Source: Histomonas meleagridis (taxonomy: Eukaryota > Parabasalia > Tritrichomonadida > Dientamoebidae). From it: a stretch of DNA of 64,000 nucleotides. The notes below the pieces were generated by a model. It saw only the letters and a program-made list of their open reading frames with translations, was not told where the DNA came from and made no database searches. The first letter of the stretch is position 1. Every line of letters begins with the position of its first letter. The stretch spans positions 248,001 to 312,000 of the forward strand of contig WSYJ01000099.1 in NCBI GenBank assembly GCA_020186115.1. The letters run 5' to 3'. A program made the translations under genes and the position numbers. This document shows positions 19,784 to 28,087 of the stretch, piece by piece.

Positions 19784-19989
19784 TCAAGAAGTTTATTTTA
19801 CGATTAAATTCCACTTAATTAGCTTTTTCTAAGGGCTTACAATTTGATAAACCACGTACGTTAAAGGGCATTCAATTTTCTGGTGTTAAAATAGTGAAGT
19901 GAATTCAACGATGAAAGAACGTTTATTGGGAACTATCATTCATATATTATGAGGGGGTTTTATTTATCTCTAAATCAATATTTTGGAGT

Positions 19990-20090
19990 ACATAAAACAT
20001 CACACAGAAATAGCCAAATTACTTTGCGAAAAGAAAGGAAATGATGTTAATGTTAAAAATTATATTTATGATAAACTAAAATTTCAATCA
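19990..20090 (+). pseudogene. Isolated ankyrin-unit relic on the plus strand
   Basis: The plus strand from about 20004 reads TEIAKLLCEKKGNDVNVKN, clearly one ankyrin unit of the same family, with no start codon or neighbouring repeats in frame. It lies in opposite orientation to the flanking ankyrin loci C and D. The rest of 19765-20659 shows no other gene. Confidence 0.65.
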
Positions 20091-20659
20091 ACATTAAATC
20101 AAGATTATTTTGTTTTTCATCTAAAAAATGGCTTATAACACCAACCATGTTTACTTTATTGTTTTTTCCCCTCAATTTAGTTTAACATTTTCAAATATTT
20201 ATAATTTGTTCTTATTTGTAATAATTACTTCTGATATCAGTGATAAAATTTTTGAATTTGTTTTTGTAAATTTATTGGTTTTTCGCTTTATTCATCTTTT
20301 AATTGCAACTTGGTTTGTATAAGAATTGGCAAGGGTTTACATTTTTAAAAGCATCTTGAAATGCTGTGATGATTGAAACGAAAATCACCACAAAATACAA
20401 ATACAATTTTCTAAATCATACATTGAAATGGAAACTTATAGATGAGAAAATCTATGCGTATTTGATATTTACTAATTTCACAAAGAGCACTTAATGCGCC
20501 TTGTCTGAAACTTTTCTTCGCACCTTGTACTGTGAATCAGTTAGATAAAATTTTTGACGAAAATCAAGAAATTTACATTCGTATGAAAAATATGGAGCAA
20601 AACACATGCTTTTGATCTCAATATCCTGCTCATTAGCCACTTAACAATAAACATTAAAC

Positions 20660-22346
20660 ATTAATTTCCAAATATTATTTTGAAATATTAAATTATTAAA
20701 ATAAATATCAAATAAAACAAATAAATATCTTTAGCATCGATATCAATTCCTTCTTGTTCAAGAAGTAATTTAACGATTTCTATATGACCTTCTGAAGATG
20801 CTCTAATAAGTGCTGTTTTAAATAATCTAAATAACTTCCAAATATTATTTTGAAATCCAAAATTATTAAAATAAATATTAAACAAAACAAATAAATATTT
20901 TTGGCATTAATATCAATTCCTTATTGTTCAAGAAGTAATTTAACGATTTCTGTATGACCTTTTACAGATGCTAAAATAAGTGCTGTCCAAAATAATATAA
21001 ATAATTTCCATATATTATTTTGAAACATCATATTATTAAAATAAATATCAAATAAAACATATAAATATCAATATCATTTATATCAAAACATTTTTGCCCA
21101 AGAAGTAATTTAATGAGTTCGTAATTTTTTGATTTTGCTGAAAATATCAAAATAATTTTTGGAATTTGATTCTTTTGAGCATAATATTCAAATAGATATA
21201 AATTTCCGTTTCTTGCTGATTCATTAATTAAAGGATTTTGTTTTCCACAATATTTTCTTCCAAAAATGAAAGAATTTTGTAATTTCCTTTTTCTATGCAA
21301 AAACATTTCAGATTTTTGCTTAATTTTTCGATTTTATTTTCATAAAGATATTTAAAGATATCATTTTGATGAAATTGAATTGCTGTTTCATATGCTTTAT
21401 AAAATGATGAATGATTTTGTTCACATAAATGAATAATTTCTTCATTTCCACCTGAAACTGCATATTTACCTGTATTGTTTACATTTGCTCCATTGATAAG
21501 TAAATATTTAAAACATTTAACTGAAGAAAAAAAATGCTGCATAATTAATTAATGTAACTTTTTTTTGATTAATAAATGAACATCTTTCATAAAGTGATGG
21601 TTTGATTTTTTGGTTAAAATCAAAATTTGTTTGTGATGATATTTCTTGAAGTTTTTCTATTTCGTCATTTCGAATTATTTTTGCAATTTCATTTGGATTA
21701 TGTCCTTCTTCAATTAAATGTTTATGAAGTTCAAAATCATTTTTAGAAAGTTCTTCATAATTTTCTCTAAATGTACATTCAAATTGATTATAGTAATATT
21801 TGCTTTTATTTTTTTCCTCTGTTTGATAATGTGCAAAATATAGAGAATTGATTTTTTTTGTTACATCTTTATCAATTAAATTTATTTCAAGCATTTTTTC
21901 AATTATGTAAAATGATTCTTGTGATTTGATATCAACTAAATTGTTCGTAAAAATGTCAATAATTTTTTGAATGTTTTATTTATTTCTTCTTCTTTTGTTT
22001 GAATTGTTTCTAAATATTTAAAATATATATTGTTCACATCCTTTTGTGAAAAAAATACAAAATAAATCAAATTGCTTATGATAGAATCAAATGAATATGG
22101 ATGATTTGTGTCAAATAATTTCATTGTTTGCTCGACTGAAAAATCAAAATTTTCTTCTTTTAAATTAAATACAATTTTATCTAATTCTAAAAGCATTTCC
22201 ATTAAAAATTTATTTTCAGTGAGAGAATTTATTTCGTTGTGATTCCTTGTTTCAGTCGACAAAATATTTGAATAAACAAAATGAAAATTCACATAATTAT
22301 TTGGAAAGTGCTCACTCAAATAAATAAACGGTGGAAAATTCTTCAT
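20660..22346 (-). pseudogene. Frameshifted DUF3447/ankyrin gene (locus D)
   Basis: The minus strand from ATG 22346 encodes the family N-terminus, but the frame is broken at least three times: near an A-run at about 21965, at an eight-base run at 21527-21534 where the homologue at 51365 has seven, and near 21235. Between breaks the homology is high: SKNDFELHKHLIEEGHNPNE, IRNDEIEKLQEIS, and the DUF3447 region with HLCEQNHSSF. A stop follows the first ankyrin unit. Two further cassettes with inserts lie at about 20660-21010, one with an internal TAA. Two of the breaks are homopolymer indels, so sequencing error is possible for them. Confidence 0.7.
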
Positions 22347-22883
22347 TTAAAAATCATTTTTTTCCATGTATTCTCAACATTTAGAAAAACATATTTTATA
22401 CTTATACAGATTTGAGCATACATATCAAAGGCCGAAATGAAAATCTCTAATTTTAAATTTTTTTCATTTCATAATTGATCACTTGTTTTTACATAATATA
22501 AAGACATTGTACACATTATTTAAACAAATTTAGAAAGCCATTAAAATCGCGATTTTGAGCTATTTCATTTTTTCCATTTTCTTCTTTGCAGCGATTTTTT
22601 CTTCGAGAAACCTTTCGAATTCCGTTTTAACTTCCGATTTTTCATTTGGAACAATTTCTCATTTTCGTTTTTTTTTTCTGACTTCGATTTCGTATTTCTT
22701 TGGGATTTCAAACGATCTAATTTGAAGTCCGAAGTTTTCCGCTTCTTCCGGAACAAGGCTTAGCCCCAAATTTTGTTTTTAAATTTAATTTGATTCAAAA
22801 AGTAAAATCTGATCGTACCGGAGTGGACCGTTAATTTCAGAATATTTATCAATTCACATGTCTCAAGTACTAATTCATGTTAT
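22347..22883. other. Intergenic region with a Lys-rich chance ORF
   Basis: A 63-codon Lys/Arg-rich minus-strand frame (22565-22756) lacks an ATG and looks like chance from an A/T- and purine-biased tract. AGCCCCAAATTTT near 22763-22775 matches the upstream block at 4146-4159, but no gene follows it in that orientation. Confidence 0.35.
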
Positions 22884-23960
22884 TTATTTATTAAAGAAAC
22901 TAAAGAAAGCCGTTTTTTTATCTTCTTCTTTTTCCATGTGGTCCTCATCCCAATATTTCTTAGCATACATCAAAAGTAACTTTACGTTATCCACTTCAAT
23001 TTTCTGCAAAGAATTCATAGTTTTTATGTAGTCATCAGGGTCGATTTGCTTTTCAATCATTTTTACCTGTGCCACTGATATATATTTTTCATATTCTACC
23101 AACTCATTAAAATGAGCAAATAATGCATCCCAAATCAGTAACAAATTTGGCATCAAATATTCCTGCGCAAACATCAGATTTAACCATCTGTAACAAAAAC
23201 AAAGAGGATGAATCGAATGCGTAGTAATTGTGGATGCACAATTCGGTAAATGATGTTGAAGAATTTTCATAAAAAGATTCATTTGCTTATATATAAGCGA
23301 TGATTTGTCTTGTGTTGTGTATAATTCGTTGAGTTTGGTGACGGCGATTAATTGTTGAAATGTATAAAATACAAATGCTTCCATGGCAAGATGATCATAG
23401 TTAAAGAATGGTAGACCTAACGAAAATGCATAATATATAATACAACATATCTCATTAAAGCCTTGCGCATATGACAAGGTTGGATTAACACTGGCAAAAA
23501 TATAAAGAATACGTTCAAGACGCCGTATTTGTTCATGGTATGGTAAAAGAATATCTTCGGGATCATCACTGCTAATAGTAAGATCGGGATTTGGTAAAAA
23601 TATGATGTGATGTGAAGTGCGAATAATATCGCCATGAATAAGCTCCATGAGCTCTGGCTTGGGAACACCGTAGTCATGGGAATCTGTGGTATTTGGAATT
23701 ATCTTTTTTTCATATCCATCAATTTGAAATAAGTCAATAAAATCTTTATATTGGGAAATTAGACTTTCTTTGACATTGGGCCAAGCTTCGGGTTGTTCAG
23801 GATATATTCCAGATAATAAAAGCCACGCAATTACACGATCTTCTGGAGGACATTCATCAAGACCTTTGCAACAAAGTGTTTGAATCAGCTTAGTATTAAC
23901 AGGATCTTCGTTTTCAGTAACCTGAACAAGTGGAAGTATTTTAAATGTAGGGTATTGCAT
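22884..23960 (-). CDS. TBC-domain Rab GTPase-activating protein (TBC1D13-like)
   Basis: ATG 23960 gives 358 residues, nearly all TBC domain. The arginine finger is in IHGDIIRT (Arg114) and the glutamine finger in SYAQGFNEI (Gln166), so both catalytic residues for dual-finger hydrolysis are present. Further conserved segments include FCYRWLNLMFAQE and IWDALFAH. The compact size and the segment between the fingers resemble TBC1D13. It should accelerate GTP hydrolysis on a Rab in the cytosol or at membranes; the partner is unknown, although a Rab21-like gene lies at 56919. An AACGG box is at 24031-24035, about 70 nt upstream. The C-terminus is Lys/Glu-rich. Confidence 0.88.
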   Translation of the reverse strand: MQYPTFKILPLVQVTENEDPVNTKLIQTLCCKGLDECPPEDRVIAWLLLSGIYPEQPEAWPNVKESLISQYKDFIDLFQIDGYEKKIIPNTTDSHDYGVPKPELMELIHGDIIRTSHHIIFLPNPDLTISSDDPEDILLPYHEQIRRLERILYIFASVNPTLSYAQGFNEICCIIYYAFSLGLPFFNYDHLAMEAFVFYTFQQLIAVTKLNELYTTQDKSSLIYKQMNLFMKILQHHLPNCASTITTHSIHPLCFCYRWLNLMFAQEYLMPNLLLIWDALFAHFNELVEYEKYISVAQVKMIEKQIDPDDYIKTMNSLQKIEVDNVKLLLMYAKKYWDEDHMEKEEDKKTAFFSFFNK

Positions 23961-24306
23961 CCAAGCCGAATTTTGGTGCAAGGAGTTAACGTTTATTGAT
24001 TAGAACGTTTAATTGAGTTCTTATAACTTAAACGGTTCCAGACGATGGACAACAAATTGCTCATTTGATGACAAAAGTGGCTTTTATGTACAGAAAAATG
24101 AATACTTTACAAATCATTTGTGTTACAGATTTAAATTCACTGCAAATATTTATAGAAAAATAAATTTGATGCTTTATACATATATATAAAAATATTTCTT
24201 GCTGTTTCAAAATTAATATCATCACTGATATTCATTTTTCGTTCTTGTAAAGACAAAAAAAACATTACAAACAAATTATCATTTATATTATATTTTTACA
24301 TAATAT
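23961..24306. other. Intergenic region
   Basis: This holds the upstream sequence of the TBC gene (AACGG at 24031-24035 and two AAACGTT boxes) and an AT-rich 3' flank of the calreticulin-type gene. Nothing else is recognised. Confidence 0.35.
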
Positions 24307-25461
24307 TTATAATTCGTTTGGCATTTTATCTTTATCAATGTTAACCTTTAATCCAATATCTGCATTTTCCATGTTTTCCTTCTTTTGTTGTGCCTTTGCG
24401 TATGCAATCCTTTCTCCTTCTTGGATACTATTGAACGTTTCTTCCATCATTTTCTGTGCATATTCGAAGTCGTCTGTCACAAGAATATTATCCCAAATTG
24501 ATCCTGAAACGTCTTGTGAAACGTCAATTCCGACATAACATAAGTCTTCGGGCTTACCAAAATAAACGTCGGGATCATACTCAGGATTATTTATCATTTT
24601 AGGTTTCCATTCGCCACGAAATGCAGGATTCGGGATGCGGCGCGGCGTCCATTCGCTTCGGTACTCTGGATTAGCAACGAGCGGCGGAGTCCAAATGCCA
24701 TTGATCGCATCATCCCAATCTGTCGGCCGTGTGGCTGTTTCATCGGCAATAAATTGCGGGATTTCTTTGTTAAATTCGGGTGAAATGTCATCAGGATCTT
24801 CGATGCTTTCGCGCTCTTCCCAATCTTTAGGTTTGACTTCATATGGATCAGGAATATAACGAGGCTGACAATAGCCAAACGCTTCTTCAAGAGTACTTTC
24901 AATATCTGTGAAATTGTCTTTAAGCATTTTGTACGTTTGATTGGAATAAATTATTAATGTGTAAACATGTGTGAATTGATCATTAAATGCTAATATAGGT
25001 TCATACGTTTTATATTCTGTACGATTACGTGAAATACGAAAGTCAAGATGACGGCGATCCCAACCTCGAAAATCTGGGCCAAAAAGAATACGATATGGTG
25101 ACTTTCGTGAAAATTGTGTGGGATTAAATGTTGAAGGCAAAAGTTTAAGATACGCTTGGCCATGCTCAATCTTGTTCTCAAGTTTTAATGAAAATTGAAA
25201 AATTAAATCTTTCCCTGTGGTATTAAAACACTGTTTGAATTTAGATGAAATAAGATACTCGCTGCCATCATCAACTGTTTGAAGACCTCGTTGTAATCTT
25301 CGGTTATAATAATAAGATCCTGCTGAAACTCGAAATCTTCCTAAATGTTGACCTGGTGATACTCTTGATGATTTAATCCAACGCTTTTCCCATCCACGAT
25401 CAAACCTTTCCTCAAAATATACTTCTGAGAAAATTAGTTTCCAAAATATGAAGGAAAACAT
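24307..25461 (-). CDS. Calreticulin/calnexin-family ER chaperone
   Basis: The ATG at 25461 is chosen because it begins a signal peptide (MFSFIFWKLIFSEVYFEE) directly before the mature start FDRGWEKRW; 384 residues. The lectin domain shows GLQTVDDGSEY, LIFQFSLKLE, YRILFGPDFRGW and a Leu/Ile-rich YTLII strand. The proline-rich P-domain has type 1 repeats (IPDPYEVKPKDWEE, RPTDWDD) and type 2 repeats (GIWTPPLVANPEY, GEWKPKMINNPEY). It should fold glycoproteins in the ER lumen. No C-terminal transmembrane segment follows, so it is calreticulin-like. The end is -PNEL rather than KDEL/HDEL. A tail-anchored protein gene is divergent, with only 40 bp between start codons. Confidence 0.9.
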   Translation of the reverse strand: MFSFIFWKLIFSEVYFEERFDRGWEKRWIKSSRVSPGQHLGRFRVSAGSYYYNRRLQRGLQTVDDGSEYLISSKFKQCFNTTGKDLIFQFSLKLENKIEHGQAYLKLLPSTFNPTQFSRKSPYRILFGPDFRGWDRRHLDFRISRNRTEYKTYEPILAFNDQFTHVYTLIIYSNQTYKMLKDNFTDIESTLEEAFGYCQPRYIPDPYEVKPKDWEERESIEDPDDISPEFNKEIPQFIADETATRPTDWDDAINGIWTPPLVANPEYRSEWTPRRIPNPAFRGEWKPKMINNPEYDPDVYFGKPEDLCYVGIDVSQDVSGSIWDNILVTDDFEYAQKMMEETFNSIQEGERIAYAKAQQKKENMENADIGLKVNIDKDKMPNEL

Positions 25462-25489
25462 TAAATAAAAAATTATTATAATTAAACGT

Positions 25490-25494
25490 TCACT
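25490..25494 (+). promoter_or_regulatory. Initiator TCACT in a 40-bp bidirectional promoter
   Basis: TCACT puts +1 at 25492, 10 nt before ATG 25502. The 40 bp between the two divergent starts (25462-25501) also contains AAACGTT, a Myb-like core readable on either strand. Confidence 0.45.
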
Positions 25495-25501
25495 GAAACA
25501 A

Positions 25502-25744
25502 ATGCAAAGAAACATAAAAATCAAAAAGGATGAAGAATCAAAAGAAATGATTCCAAACAACACACCAGAAAAATCACAAATAGAATTAGTTCTGAAAGAA
25601 AGGGATGAAATACGGAAATTAACTGGAAGTTATGACAAAAAGAAAGAAACACAAAGAATACATACCATTGTCAAGATATCTATGTACACTTTTGGTGCAA
25701 TCTTCGTTTTCTTTTTTGTTTTGCATCAAAAAGGTTATTTCTAA
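25502..25744 (+). CDS. Small tail-anchored membrane protein
   Basis: The 80-residue protein has a charged cytosolic part with a possible short helix (residues 28-52, Glu/Lys/Arg-rich) and one C-terminal hydrophobic segment (about 58-75, VKISMYTFGAIFVFFFVL) ending in HQKGYF. This is the layout of a tail-anchored protein of the ER or another endomembrane. It is too short and lacks heptads for a confident SNARE call. Its divergent promoter with an ER chaperone gene hints at co-expression, which is inference. Family not recognised. Confidence 0.65.
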   Translation: MQRNIKIKKDEESKEMIPNNTPEKSQIELVLKERDEIRKLTGSYDKKKETQRIHTIVKISMYTFGAIFVFFFVLHQKGYF

Positions 25745-25932
25745 TTTGTTCAAAATTTTATAAAACGAGAATACTTATATTGCTTACAGTTTTCATTTTT
25801 TTTACATCACTAAAAATGTTAATAATAAGCCAAAATAGGATGTTTTTTTTTTACAATATTTTGATTTTATGATTTTTTTGTAGATAATTGCGTAACTAAC
25901 TTTTTACTTAAATAATTACATAAGAAAGCATT

Positions 25933-26223
25933 CTAGGTTTTACACATATCTTCTGTGTACATTGATAAATCTGGAAGTTGTTCAGCAATATCAGAAAATC
26001 CAAGTTCATTTAATGCTTTTATAACGCCACCAGAATCTACGTATTGTTTTGGATGTTCTGAGAAATCTAATCCAGCTAGTGACATTAGCTCCACGAATTC
26101 AGTAACAACACTTGTTAATATTTCGCAACCTGATGAACTAATTTTCACTGGTTGATCTCCTAAAGCTTTCTTTGCAAGTCTCTTGACTCTTTTTGCATTA
26201 AAAGTTTTTTCTTCTGTTGACAT
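25933..26223 (-). CDS. NC2-beta/NF-Y-type histone-fold protein
   Basis: The 96-residue protein is essentially one histone fold: a first helix with VKRLAKKALG, a PVKISSSGCEIL loop-helix, a long helix TSVVTEFVELMSLAGLDF, and GGVIKALNELGFSDI. The last segment closely matches the VIxALxxLGF pattern of NC2-beta (Dr1), the subunit that binds TBP-DNA and represses or modulates transcription. NF-YB or another CBF-type fold is the alternative. It would need an alpha partner, not seen in this window. Two AACGG boxes (26236-26241 and 26251-26255) lie within 35 nt of the start. Confidence 0.75.
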   Translation of the reverse strand: MSTEEKTFNAKRVKRLAKKALGDQPVKISSSGCEILTSVVTEFVELMSLAGLDFSEHPKQYVDSGGVIKALNELGFSDIAEQLPDLSMYTEDMCKT

Positions 26224-26388
26224 AAGATTTTGTTTAAACGGCCTCTAATAAACGGCCGAAAACTAAAAAGCAATTTTCTGCTTGGAAAAAGAATAAAATA
26301 TTGCTGCATCATTGTCAAAAAAGTATAAACAACAATCCAGTTTATTAATAGATTAAAAGAAGGAAAGGAACAATTTATCTAATGATAA

Positions 26389-27123
26389 TTAATTTTGCCT
26401 CTGCATTGAAGCAATAATCTTCATTTGTTCAAGTTGCCGTCTGTATGTGATTAAATCAAATGTCGAAATCCTTTTTCTGTGTAAAAGAGTATGCAATGCA
26501 ATTAAATATGCGCAAAAAACTTCACCGCCAAGTAGCATAACAAGAAACAGCGATAAAAAGACATATGCAACTGGCTTAGAAACAACACTGCCATAGAATT
26601 CAGAAGCATTTTGGAGAAGTTCTCCATCTTTGTATTCATTTCCCATTATCACATATATGCATAAATATGTTGAAAATATACATGAAATCATTAGAAAATA
26701 TACGGCACTCAAAAACAGTGCGTAATTTTCCTTTGTAACGCAGTTGTTCAAAAAAAAGCAATGATGATCAAAGTTCAATCTGCAAATGTTGCAGCACCTA
26801 CAGTGTTTACATCTGAAATAAACATACTTGTTGCAATGCTTACAAACGAAACCATGCGATTTTGGATCATTTTGTGGATCAATATATGCAGATTCATGTT
26901 TGCAAGATGCCGCAATAAGAAGCAATGTATTATATATCACGAAGATAATACAATAAGGAATAGTAATACCGATTCTATATCCGGGAGTCAATGTGGGAAA
27001 AATTAGAGTGAAGTATAATACTATTTCTGCTAAAAAAGCCACCCATGATAGGACTTGTTCGTAGTGCAATGGCAATGTAAATCCATTTCTTTGTGGTTGA
27101 TCATAATGGTTTTTCTTCCTCAT
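26389..27123 (-). CDS. DHHC palmitoyltransferase
   Basis: The 244-residue protein has four hydrophobic segments (about 25-45, 50-71, 133-160 and 182-208). Between the second and third is the cysteine-rich zinc domain GFVCKHCNKY...CKHCRCCNIC, followed by FDHHCFFLNNCV with the catalytic cysteine at 122. This is the standard DHHC S-acyltransferase fold, which transfers palmitate to protein cysteines on the cytosolic face of endomembranes. The TTxE motif after the last helix is not obvious (LITYRRQ). An initiator TCACT at 27140-27144 (minus) gives an 18-nt leader. Confidence 0.9.
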   Translation of the reverse strand: MRKKNHYDQPQRNGFTLPLHYEQVLSWVAFLAEIVLYFTLIFPTLTPGYRIGITIPYCIIFVIYNTLLLIAASCKHESAYIDPQNDPKSHGFVCKHCNKYVYFRCKHCRCCNICRLNFDHHCFFLNNCVTKENYALFLSAVYFLMISCIFSTYLCIYVIMGNEYKDGELLQNASEFYGSVVSKPVAYVFLSLFLVMLLGGEVFCAYLIALHTLLHRKRISTFDLITYRRQLEQMKIIASMQRQN

Positions 27124-27139
27124 TCAAGCTTGTAATAAA

Positions 27140-27144
27140 AGTGA
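27140..27144 (-). promoter_or_regulatory. Initiator TCACT of the DHHC gene
   Basis: The minus strand reads TCACT with +1 at 27142, 18 nt before ATG 27123. Confidence 0.45.
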
Positions 27145-28068
27145 CTCGAGTACTTTTTCAGAGAAACGTTCAACTTTTTTATTGCTTTATTTTCAAATAA
27201 CGTCTGCAAGTTTTAATTAAAAGCATTTGGACAAATTTTTATAAATTATTATTATATTTAAGCAAAAGGGAACACCGAACAAAATTCAATAACTAATCCT
27301 TAACTATAAGCTTATTTTGAAGTTAAATGAAATATTTCATTCAACAATTATCAGCTGATGTTTTTATAAATAAAGCAATTCATGAGATTGGTTATTTCAT
27401 ATAAGGTAAGATATTTATACGTGCATATTAATTTTTTGAAATTTTGTAATACGTTGTACTTGATTCATAGTGAACATGAATACTTGTGAGCTATTAACAT
27501 GCTCAGTATTTCGAAGCTGTTTTGTACAATTTTACAATTGTTTTTTCTTATGTATTTTTACATACGCAATATTTACTGAATTTACTTTCTCTTCAATCAG
27601 TTTCACTCTTTTATTGTAATTATGTTCAGATACTTCTATAAGAGCTGTATCAAATGCATCGATTAAATTCCAAATATAATATCAGCAAATATCAAATATT
27701 AAAAACAACAAACTAATATTTTTCGTATTAATATCAATTTTATGTTTTTCAAGAAAAAAGCAAAATAAATAAATGTTTATAAATTTACATACTAAAAGCA
27801 AAAATAAGTTATAAACCGATTGAGAAAATCCAAATTGACAATCATTTTATTAATAGATTTAAAAATTTTATTTAAAGCAAAGATTTTAATACTTCTTTCT
27901 CATAAATATTAAAAAGTTTATATAAAAGTGAACGAACCAATACTTTCTGTTTATTATAATCGTTTTGTACGTTAAAGAAGCTCACTCAATATATTCTATG
28001 TGTGCTCCTAAAGTTGGAATTTGAACTAAAATCCTTTGCTAGCAAAAATTCACCACAAAAAGTGAGAA
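27145..28068. other. Intergenic region containing an ankyrin-cassette relic
   Basis: Apart from the relic at 27625-27760, this is AT-rich spacer between the DHHC gene and the glycyl-tRNA synthetase gene. No RNA gene is recognised. Confidence 0.4.
27625..27760 (-). pseudogene. Degenerate ankyrin cassette relic
   Basis: The minus strand reads EKHKIDINTKNISLL, then an AT-rich insert with ATATTTGGAATTTAAT, then DTALIEVSE in a shifted frame. This is the same ankyrin-insert-ankyrin structure as the four main loci, much decayed and with no coding neighbours. Confidence 0.6.
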
Positions 28069-28087
28069 ATGGCTGACCACATTTTTC

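Noticed and set aside
22565-22756. Lys-rich small protein on the minus strand
   Set aside because: No ATG start, purine-biased low-complexity translation and no upstream signals other than a motif in the wrong orientation.
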